From Chitinophagaceae bacterium (lineage in GTDB: Bacteria > Bacteroidota > Bacteroidia > Chitinophagales > Chitinophagaceae), in NCBI GenBank assembly GCA_003151295.1, contig PLXD01000069.1, positions 1 through 5,282 on the forward strand: a DNA stretch of 5,282 bases, given 5' to 3'. The stretch's first letter is position 1, and every line of letters begins with the position of its first letter. Positions 1-4,514 of the stretch are shown one piece after another. The notes beneath the pieces are model-generated. The model saw only the letters and a program-made list of their open reading frames with translations, did no database searches and was not told the origin of the DNA. Position numbers and translations under genes: made by a program.

Positions 1-978
1 GTGAACCTGAAATTCAATAAGCCGGAGCTCCAGGTCAGTGTGGACCGGATGAAGATCAGGGACCTGGGCTTGTCCACAAATGATGTCATATCGGCTATGC
101 AGGCGGCTTTCAGCGGTGGCAGGATGGCCTACTTCATTATGAACGGCTTCCAGTATTATGTGATCGCCCAGGTGGAAAGAGGAGAAAGGGACGATCCGGC
201 CGATATCAGCAAGATCTATGTGCGCAATAAGAAAGGGGATAATATATCGCTGGCTGCCGTGGTGCATGTGGAAAACAACAGCAGCCCCTCGACGCTCTAC
301 CATTTTAACCGTTATAAGGCCGCGACGATCTCGGCATCCCTGGCGGAAGGGAAGACCATCGGGGATGGGATCAAAGCCATGAAGACGATCTCCGATAAAT
401 TGCTGGATCCCAGTTTTCAGACGGCCCTCTCAGGCTCCTCCCGTGACTATGCGGAAAGTTCTTCCAATATCGTTTTCGCTTTCGCCCTGGCCCTGGTATT
501 GATCTACCTGGTGCTGGCGGCGCAATTCGAAAGTTTCATCGACCCGCTCACCATCATGCTTACCGTACCGCTGGCCCTGGCCGGGGCCCTGCTCAGCCTT
601 TGGATCTTCCACCAGACCCTGAATATCTTTTCGGAGATCGGCATGATCATGCTGATCGGCCTGGTCACCAAGAACGGGATACTGATCGTCGAATTCACCA
701 ACCAGAAAAGAGGACATGGCTTATCGAAAAGAACGGCAGTTATTGAGGCGGCTTCGCAACGTCTGCGGCCGATCCTCATGACCAGTCTTGCTACCTCCCT
801 GGGCGCCTTGCCCATCGCCCTGAGCCTGGGTGCGGCGGCCACAAGCCGCATACCCCTGGGGATCGTCGTGGTGGGAGGCATCCTGTTCTCGTTAATATTG
901 ACCTTATTCGTGATCCCGGCGGTTTATACGTTTGTTTCCGGTAAGCATAAATCGAATATAACCCAGGTCACCGATTAA
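1..978 (+). CDS. RND (HAE1/AcrB-type) efflux pump, C-terminal fragment
   Basis: This is the last 325 codons of an inner-membrane proton/drug antiporter of the resistance-nodulation-division family. The family is normally about 1,030-1,060 residues, so the first two thirds lie left of the window and the GTG at base 1 is not a start. Residues 1-150 match the end of the second periplasmic porter/docking region (VDRMKIRDLGLSTNDV, then KIYVRNKKGD). Five membrane helices follow, at roughly 156-176, 182-203, 207-231, 258-278 and 285-311, equivalent to TM8-TM12. Proton-relay residues are present: Lys224 in LVTKNGILIVEF (AcrB Lys940), and Arg254 and Thr261 in RLRPILMTS (AcrB Arg971 and Thr978). The tail after TM12 is short. 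The TolC-like gene begins 15 to 63 bp downstream on the same strand, so the two are almost certainly one operon. The substrate cannot be told from this fragment. Family assignment is very secure. Confidence 0.96.
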   Translation: MNLKFNKPELQVSVDRMKIRDLGLSTNDVISAMQAAFSGGRMAYFIMNGFQYYVIAQVERGERDDPADISKIYVRNKKGDNISLAAVVHVENNSSPSTLYHFNRYKAATISASLAEGKTIGDGIKAMKTISDKLLDPSFQTALSGSSRDYAESSSNIVFAFALALVLIYLVLAAQFESFIDPLTIMLTVPLALAGALLSLWIFHQTLNIFSEIGMIMLIGLVTKNGILIVEFTNQKRGHGLSKRTAVIEAASQRLRPILMTSLATSLGALPIALSLGAAATSRIPLGIVVVGGILFSLILTLFVIPAVYTFVSGKHKSNITQVTD

Positions 979-990
979 ATTCCCGGAAAC

Positions 991-1079
991 AAGATGCTGG
1001 AAATTCATAAACAAGATGCAAGAAATAAGATGCAAGAAATTATGACAATCCTTAAGACAATCTTTAAGACAATGGCCCT
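991..1079 (+). repeat. Two sets of short direct repeats at the start of the TolC-like gene
   Basis: Three near-identical 15-mers of the form AAGATGCNNGAAATW lie at 991-1005, 1013-1027 and 1027-1041, each carrying an ATG. They are followed at once by a 12-nt repeat: GACAATCCTTAA at 1044-1055, GACAATCTTTAA at 1056-1067, and a partial third copy GACAATG from 1068. The 12-nt unit keeps the reading frame and encodes TILK, TIFK and TMAL in the n-region of the signal peptide. Seen directly; the function, if any, is unknown. Confidence 0.75.
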
Positions 1080-2361
1080 TTATGGCGCGACCCTTTTGTC
1101 GCCTTGTTTATTGCCGGCGCAGAACCTGACCCTCAAGGATGCCGTCAATATAGCCCTGAAGAATAGTCCGGGTCTACTCATAGCGAAAAACGGCGTGGAC
1201 ATCGCTTCGATCTATAACAGCTATGGTTATGCAGGCGGGTTGCCCCTGGTCACAGCCTCGGGTTCGGACGTCGAACAGTCCACGAGCCTGAAGCAGAAAT
1301 ATTTCGATCCAGCCAATAATAAAAGCAGCCTGAATGCCGCGAGTAATAATGTCTCCGGAGGATTAAATGCCTCCATGCTACTCTACAACGGGGACCGCGT
1401 CAGCACGGCTAAGAAAAGACTGGGCGTCCAGGAATCCCAGACCCGGCAACAGCTCAGTTCCAGGGCTCTTTTCATCGTGTATAATGTCATGCTGAAATAC
1501 TACGATATCATCAGGCAACAGAACTATTCAAAAACCCTGCAGACTTCCATCGACGCTTCCCGTGAAAGGCTGAACATCGTCAAAAGCCAGCAATCCATCG
1601 GGCTCGCCAATAATGCGGATCTTTTCCAATCCCAGGTAGACCTGAATACCACGTTGCAAAATCTCCAGGCTCAGCGATTGGTCGTGGACCAGGATAAAAC
1701 GGATCTGCTGACCCTGCTCACTTTAAACCCCGATTCCAGTGTCAGCATTGCCGATACCATCGTAGTTACAAAAGATATCAGGCTGGAAAGCATTATCAAT
1801 GGCCTGCAGGCGAACCCGGACATCGTAGCGGCCGATGACCAGATTCGTATCAATTCATACATCGAAAAGGAGACAGGGGCGCTTCGATATCCTTCCGTGG
1901 GGGTGAATACAGGTTATAATTACAGCCGCACGCAGCAGGCTGCAGGTTTCTCGCTATTGAATCTCAATTATGGCCCTTTTGCAGGGGTCAGTTTCAATAT
2001 CCCAATCTTCAACGGGCTTATCTATCGAAAGCAACAGCAGGTGGCTGGCATCAATACAAAGACCTCCAAATTGCAAAAAGATACCCTGGTGCTTAACTAT
2101 ACGGCCAATGCCGTGAAAAGCTGGCAGGCTTATACCAGCAGCCTGCAGCAACTGGAGACGGCCAAAAGTAACTATGATCTGTCGAAACAACTGCTGGACC
2201 TGGTCCTGCAAAGGTTCGAATTAAGGCAGGCGACGATCGTGGATGTGAGAGATGCCCAGCAAAGCTTCGAAAATGCTGGTTATATGCTCACCAATCTAAG
2301 CTTTGCGGCGAAGATGGCGGAGGTTCAGTTGCTGCGATACGCCAATCAATTGAGCTACTAG
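1042..2361 (+). CDS. TolC-family outer-membrane efflux protein
   Basis: Outer-membrane channel that would complete a tripartite efflux system with the RND pump just upstream. Counted from the ATG at 1042 it has 439 residues, normal for the OEP family. That start gives a compact signal peptide (residues 1-27, ending LLPAQ before NLTLKDAV). In-frame ATGs at 994 and 1030 would add 16 or 4 mostly charged residues, so 994 is the longest alternative. The Cys in LLSPC sits in a poor lipobox, so a lipoprotein is unlikely. The usual internal duplication is visible: ALKNSPGLLIAKNGVDI (about 38-54) pairs with GLQANPDIVAADDQIRI (254-270), and GLANNADLFQSQVDL (187-201) pairs with LRQATIVDVRDAQQS (394-408). 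Membrane-strand segments occur near 106-116 (GGLNASMLLYN) and 315-325 (GVSFNIPIFNG), with long coiled-coil helices between. No Shine-Dalgarno sequence is evident; translation may be coupled to the pump gene. Confidence 0.93.
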   Translation: MTILKTIFKTMALYGATLLSPCLLPAQNLTLKDAVNIALKNSPGLLIAKNGVDIASIYNSYGYAGGLPLVTASGSDVEQSTSLKQKYFDPANNKSSLNAASNNVSGGLNASMLLYNGDRVSTAKKRLGVQESQTRQQLSSRALFIVYNVMLKYYDIIRQQNYSKTLQTSIDASRERLNIVKSQQSIGLANNADLFQSQVDLNTTLQNLQAQRLVVDQDKTDLLTLLTLNPDSSVSIADTIVVTKDIRLESIINGLQANPDIVAADDQIRINSYIEKETGALRYPSVGVNTGYNYSRTQQAAGFSLLNLNYGPFAGVSFNIPIFNGLIYRKQQQVAGINTKTSKLQKDTLVLNYTANAVKSWQAYTSSLQQLETAKSNYDLSKQLLDLVLQRFELRQATIVDVRDAQQSFENAGYMLTNLSFAAKMAEVQLLRYANQLSY

Positions 2362-2382
2362 CATAGCTGGCGCTCAATTTTG

Positions 2383-2432
2383 CAGGATCAATTTTCCCGA
2401 TGATACTCAGGATCAATTTTCCTGATGATACT
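2383..2432 (+). repeat. 25-bp tandem duplication after the TolC-like gene
   Basis: Two adjacent 25-bp copies (2383-2407 and 2408-2432) agree at 24 of 25 positions; the single difference is C2398 versus T2423. Each begins CAGGATCAATTTTCC and ends GATGATACT. In the second copy the T completes a 6-bp stem, TCAGGA (2407-2412) with TCCTGA (2420-2425), around a 7-nt loop. In the first copy that stem is broken by the C. Seen directly. Confidence 0.85.
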
Positions 2433-2468
2433 GTTATGTTCCTGAGACTTTATTAGGTTCTCCAGACT

Positions 2469-2485
2469 TTGCGCCTATTGCGCAA
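2469..2485 (+). other. Small perfect hairpin, possible transcript end structure
   Basis: TTGCGC (2469-2474) and GCGCAA (2480-2485) form a perfect 6-bp stem around the loop CTATT, about 110 bp after the TolC-like stop. No T-run follows, so it is not a standard intrinsic terminator. It may still stabilise or end the efflux transcript. Confidence 0.45.
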
Positions 2486-2500
2486 CGCCGCTGGTCCTCG

Positions 2501-2546
2501 ACCCATCCGCAATGCAGGTTTGATGGCAGGAGGGTGATGGATGGGT
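2501..2546 (+). repeat. 8-bp inverted repeat with 30-nt loop
   Basis: ACCCATCC (2501-2508) is the exact complement of GGATGGGT (2539-2546). The intervening 30 nt are G-rich on the 3' side (GGCAGGAGGGTGATGG). A further CCTC/GAGG pairing (2496-2499 with 2553-2556) could extend it across an internal loop. Whether it folds in RNA is unknown. Confidence 0.45.
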
Positions 2547-2614
2547 GCTGCGGAGGCGTCGATTGCATCAACAGGCTTCAAGTTTGAAAGACATTCATAA
2601 GTCTGCGGAATTGC

Positions 2615-2639
2615 AGCATTGCCTTATTGCGGCAGTGCT
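2615..2639 (+). other. Strong hairpin in the non-coding stretch
   Basis: AGCATTGCC (2615-2623) pairs with GGCAGTGCT (2631-2639) over 9 bp with one G-U, around the loop TTATTGC. It runs directly into the odd palindrome CTCACTGTGAG (2638-2648). No T-run follows on the plus strand. It lies just left of the 16-bp periodic array. It could be part of a structured transcript or a remnant repeat. Confidence 0.5.
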
Positions 2640-2654
2640 CACTGTGAGATTTCA

Positions 2655-2765
2655 TTATTTCGATCTTTCATCATTATCAGATTATCTCATTCAGGATAGC
2701 TTCATTGCAAGATATCTTAATTGTAGAATGATCTCATTTCGAATGTCGGTCATTGTTAAATTACC
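2655..2765 (+). repeat. Degenerate 16-bp tandem array (TCATT-headed units)
   Basis: Seven consecutive units start at 2655, 2671, 2687, 2702, 2718, 2734 and 2750, giving steps of 16, 16, 15, 16, 16 and 16 bp. Heads are TTATT, TCATT, TCATT, TCATT, TAATT, TCATT and TCATT. Most units also share an AT about 11-12 nt in (for example TCATTATCAGATTATC and TCATTGCAAGATATCT). The rest of each unit is poorly conserved, so this looks like an old, diverged minisatellite or a phased series of sites. Because 16 is not a multiple of 3, the pattern argues against the stretch being protein-coding. Confidence 0.55.
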
Positions 2766-2901
2766 CAATGCTGTATTGTCACATTTTAAGGCTGCACTAT
2801 CGGGAAATTGCTTTATTGGCAGGAAGTTTACCTAGCTACGCTATTTCGGGGCCTGCCCAATCCGCGGGCAACTACGGGACTATATCGCATCGGTCTCCTT
2901 A

Positions 2902-2922
2902 GCCGGACCGTTGACCTCCGGC
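2902..2922. other. GC-rich hairpin, possible terminator element
   Basis: GCCGGA (2902-2907) and TCCGGC (2917-2922) form a perfect 6-bp GC-rich stem around a 9-nt loop, CCGTTGACC. It lies about 175 bp beyond the ogt stop on the minus strand and about 540 bp beyond the TolC-like stop. No T-run follows on either strand, so its role as a terminator is only inferred from its place between convergent genes. Confidence 0.4.
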
Positions 2923-2992
2923 GATTTACCGGGAAACAAGCAGGTCCGGATACAGAGCCGAGGTGATATGGTTCCGGAAAACGAATTGAAAT

Positions 2993-3012
2993 AGGACTCT
3001 TAATAAAGTCTT
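2993..3012 (-). terminator. Possible weak terminator for the csaA-ogt transcript
   Basis: Read on the minus strand, AAGACT (3012-3007) pairs with AGTCCT (2998-2993), including one G-U, around an 8-nt A/T-rich loop. It is followed by the T-rich stretch ATTTCAATTCGTTTT. It lies 85-104 bp past the ogt stop. The stem is short and the T-run interrupted, so this is a tentative call. Confidence 0.25.
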
Positions 3013-3096
3013 TCGATATAATTTCGAAAACCGAATGGCAAGAAAACACCTGATAAAATTTTGAACAGCATCGGGGATGTTGTCGACTGGGTAGAT

Positions 3097-3591
3097 TTAA
3101 AAAAGCGTCTGCACCCCATACAAGACCTTCGTTTCGTGTTCCAGCAACCATTTTTTTCGCCAAATTCCCCCTGTATAGCCGACCAGGTCCCGTTTTGAAC
3201 CGATCACCCGGTGACAGGGTACGACGATGGCGATATTATTCTTTCCATTGGCCGCTGCCGCCGCACGGATTGCTTTCACATCGCCCAGTCTCCTGGACAT
3301 TTCGAGGTAACTGAGGGTCCTTCCATAAGATATGCCTGCCAGTTCATTCCACACCTTTTGCTGAAAAGGAGTTCCCTCCTGGTAGACCGGGAATTCAAAA
3401 ACGCGTCTTTGCCCCTGAAAATATTCGATCAATTGCTCGATACATTGAAGGATGATGGGCGAAAGCAATCCATTATCGGTGTTCCGAACCGCATCGTCCA
3501 GGTTGTCAACAAATCTGATTTCACTGATATAGGTATCCGATCCGGATATCCTGAGCAGGCCAAGGGGTGATTGATAGTAAGTCGAGGACAT
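3097..3591 (-). CDS. ogt: Methylated-DNA-[protein]-cysteine S-methyltransferase
   Basis: Suicide DNA-repair protein that moves the alkyl group from O6-alkylguanine (and O4-alkylthymine) to its own cysteine. It has 164 residues, normal for bacterial Ogt. The acceptor motif PCHRV is at 125-129 with Cys126. Spacing from it identifies the other active-site residues by comparison with human MGMT: Asn118 (human Asn137), His127 (His146), Glu153 in LLEHE (Glu172), and the arginine finger Arg109 in KAIRAA (Arg128). The DNA-binding helix-turn-helix lies around TPFQQKVWNELAGISYGRT (74-92) to residue 116. The short N-terminal domain starts MSSTYYQSPLGLLRI, as is typical, so the ATG at 3591 is the natural start. 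That start sits inside the csaA reading frame, one nucleotide out of register, and no Shine-Dalgarno sequence is seen. Expression probably depends on the csaA transcript, with translational coupling. Confidence 0.95.
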   Translation of the reverse strand: MSSTYYQSPLGLLRISGSDTYISEIRFVDNLDDAVRNTDNGLLSPIILQCIEQLIEYFQGQRRVFEFPVYQEGTPFQQKVWNELAGISYGRTLSYLEMSRRLGDVKAIRAAAAANGKNNIAIVVPCHRVIGSKRDLVGYTGGIWRKKWLLEHETKVLYGVQTLF

Positions 3592-3887
3592 AACGCTAAT
3601 AAAACTACTTCTTTTTTATCAGTGTAAACGCCCAATAACAGGCATTCGCTGAAAAAATTTGCGATCTGCCCGGGCGGGAAATTGACAGCGGCGACTATTT
3701 GCCGCCCAACCAGCCCCTGCCGGTCGTATAAGTCTGTACTTTGCGCAGAAGGCTTTTTTACCCCCGGCTCACCGAAATCGATGATTAATTGATAAGCAGG
3801 CTTCTTTGCTTTTGGAAAATCATTAACTTTCATGATCGTTCCGACAGGGATGTCGATCTTTGCAAAATCATCCCGTGAAAGGGTCAT
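3429..3887 (-). CDS. csaA: CsaA-like tRNA-binding protein with altered C-terminus
   Basis: Residues 1-97 match CsaA, a small dimeric OB-fold protein that binds tRNA and is described as having chaperone/secretion-related activity. Recognisable segments are DIPVGTI (12-18), FPKAKKPAYQLIIDFGE (24-40), KKPSAQSTDLY (44-54), GRQIVAAVNFPPGQIANF (61-78) and ECLLLGVY (81-88). CsaA is usually about 110 residues and ends with a stretch like QPDRPVPNGAKI after VVLL. Here that ending is absent. After VVLL (94-97) the frame continues for 55 unrelated residues that overlap ogt by 163 nt in another frame. The conserved Arg of the family's DIRVGTI is Pro14 here. Both points suggest a 3' deletion and possible loss of function, though the core OB fold is uninterrupted. 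The start at 3887 matches the family's N-terminus (MTLSRDDFAKIDI). It is divergent from osmC across a 104-bp spacer. Confidence 0.88.
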   Translation of the reverse strand: MTLSRDDFAKIDIPVGTIMKVNDFPKAKKPAYQLIIDFGEPGVKKPSAQSTDLYDRQGLVGRQIVAAVNFPPGQIANFFSECLLLGVYTDKKEVVLLALCPRLTINHPLACSGYPDRIPISVKSDLLTTWTMRFGTPIMDCFRPSSFNVSSN

Positions 3888-3991
3888 CCCAAAATGGTTT
3901 TAAACCCGAAACAGTAAAAAATACCAATATCCGGATAAAGTTAATATCCGGGAATATCTTATTCATTTTTTAAACTTAAATATATTTTTTT
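3888..3991. promoter_or_regulatory. Divergent promoter region, csaA / osmC
   Basis: This 104-bp A/T-rich spacer must hold promoters for both divergent genes. The motif AATATCCGG occurs twice in the same direction, at 3926-3934 and 3943-3951, 17 bp apart. The first copy lies within the perfect 10-bp palindrome TATCCGGATA (3928-3937). A second, imperfect palindrome follows (ATATCCGGGAATAT, 3944-3957). TATATTTT (3981-3988) resembles the Bacteroidota -7 element TAnnTTTG but lies very close to the osmC start. No convincing -33/-7 pair could be fixed. The repeats are reasonable candidates for a regulator-binding site. Confidence 0.45.
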
Positions 3992-4402
3992 ATGAAACGT
4001 ACAGCGACAGCAATTTGGAACGGATCCGGAAAAGAAGGAAGCGGCAATCTGACGACCCAGAGCAGCACCCTCAACAAGACACAGTATTCCTACAAATCCA
4101 GGTTCGAGCAGGGTGTCGGTACCAACCCGGAGGAACTGATTGCTGCAGCACATGCCGGCTGCTTTGCCATGGCGCTAAGTTTTGCATTGCAGGGCGCGGG
4201 TCTTACCGCCGATACCCTGGATGTGACGGCAGAGATCACGCTGGATAACGGCACGATCACTACCTCACACCTGGTGCTAAAAGCAAAGATACCCGGCGTC
4301 ACACCGGAAAAATTCCAGGAACTGGCCGCAGGCGCCAAGGCCGGATGTCCTGTCAGTAAGGTATTGAACGCAGCTATCAGCCTGGATGCCTCCCTGGTAT
4401 AA
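3992..4402 (+). CDS. osmC: OsmC-family peroxidase
   Basis: Cytoplasmic thiol peroxidase of the OsmC/Ohr family that reduces organic hydroperoxides and hydrogen peroxide; family members are recycled through lipoylated proteins. At 136 residues it is close to E. coli OsmC (143) and belongs to the OsmC rather than the Ohr branch, given GTNPEELIAAAHAGCFAMALS (43-63) and AGAKAGCPVSKVL (113-125). The two redox cysteines are Cys57 (AHAGCF) and Cys119 (AGCPVS). The partner residues Arg37 (SRFEQG) and the Glu47/Glu48 pair (NPEELI) are also present. Family members act as intertwined homodimers. The ATG at 3992 gives the typical N-terminus (MKRTATAIWNGSGKEGSG) and is preceded by an A/T-only leader. It is a single-gene unit, divergent from csaA and followed by a long hairpin. 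Induction by peroxide or osmotic stress is likely from the family but not shown here. Confidence 0.96.
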   Translation: MKRTATAIWNGSGKEGSGNLTTQSSTLNKTQYSYKSRFEQGVGTNPEELIAAAHAGCFAMALSFALQGAGLTADTLDVTAEITLDNGTITTSHLVLKAKIPGVTPEKFQELAAGAKAGCPVSKVLNAAISLDASLV

Positions 4403-4436
4403 TAATCGAATGCAATCGGATGCTGCCCTGGCATAA
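4384..4436 (+). repeat. Imperfect direct repeat of the osmC 3' end
   Basis: The last 19 nt of osmC including its stop codon (4384-4402) recur 34 bp downstream at 4418-4436 with 16 of 19 matches. Both copies read GGATGC, two changed bases, CCCTGG, one changed base, ATAA. The second copy forms the left arm of the hairpin at 4418-4468. Seen directly; possibly a local duplication. Confidence 0.5.
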
Positions 4437-4468
4437 AGGTTCCGGGGGTCTCTGCCAGAGCGGCATCC
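4418..4468 (+). terminator. Long hairpin after osmC, likely transcript end
   Basis: Two 16-nt arms (4418-4433 and 4453-4468) pair at 15 of 16 positions, counting one G-U: GGATGC with GCATCC at the base and TGGCA with TGCCA at the top, around a 19-nt loop. It starts 16 bp after the osmC stop and ends 46 bp before the next gene. There is no T-run, so it is not a textbook intrinsic terminator. It would nevertheless form a very stable 3' structure separating osmC from the oxidoreductase gene. Confidence 0.6.
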
Positions 4469-4514
4469 AAACGATCTGATCATTGCTTTAACCATATCCC
4501 CTTTCAATCTTTTT

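Larger units (their letters stand above)
2362..3096. other. Long non-coding stretch between convergent genes
   Basis: About 735 bp between the stop of the TolC-like gene and the stop of ogt, which face each other. I find no credible protein gene on either strand. The open frames present lack recognisable motifs and depend on a GTG start or begin inside ogt. The stretch holds a 25-bp tandem duplication (2383-2432), hairpins at 2469-2485, 2615-2639 and 2902-2922, a wider inverted repeat (2501-2546), and an A/T-rich 16-bp periodic array (2655-2765). Terminators for both converging transcripts should lie here. It could also hold an unrecognised structured RNA or a decayed gene. Confidence 0.6.

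Noticed and set aside
1..3. GTG at the first base as a gene start
   Set aside because: The encoded protein begins in the middle of the RND porter domain, so the gene clearly continues to the left of the window.
1105..1107. Cysteine in LLSPC as a lipoprotein attachment site for the TolC-like protein
   Set aside because: Proline directly before the cysteine does not fit the lipobox, and PAQ just downstream suits ordinary signal peptidase cleavage.
2353..2368. AGCTA/TAGCT inverted repeat across the TolC-like stop codon
   Set aside because: Only 5 bp with a 6-nt loop and no T-run; too weak to call a terminator.
2545..2835. 96-codon open frame in the non-coding stretch
   Set aside because: It needs a GTG start, has no recognisable motif, and spans a 16-bp periodic array that would shift reading frame from unit to unit.
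2828..3163. 111-codon minus-strand open frame at the ogt 3' end
   Set aside because: Its first part is ogt in another frame and the rest has no family features; basic, low-information composition.
3612..3618. dnaX-like A AAA AAG slippery heptamer in csaA
   Set aside because: The bases are present, but the heptamer is in the wrong register for the csaA frame, so it is not a programmed tandem-slippage site; only single-codon slippage on the A-run remains possible.
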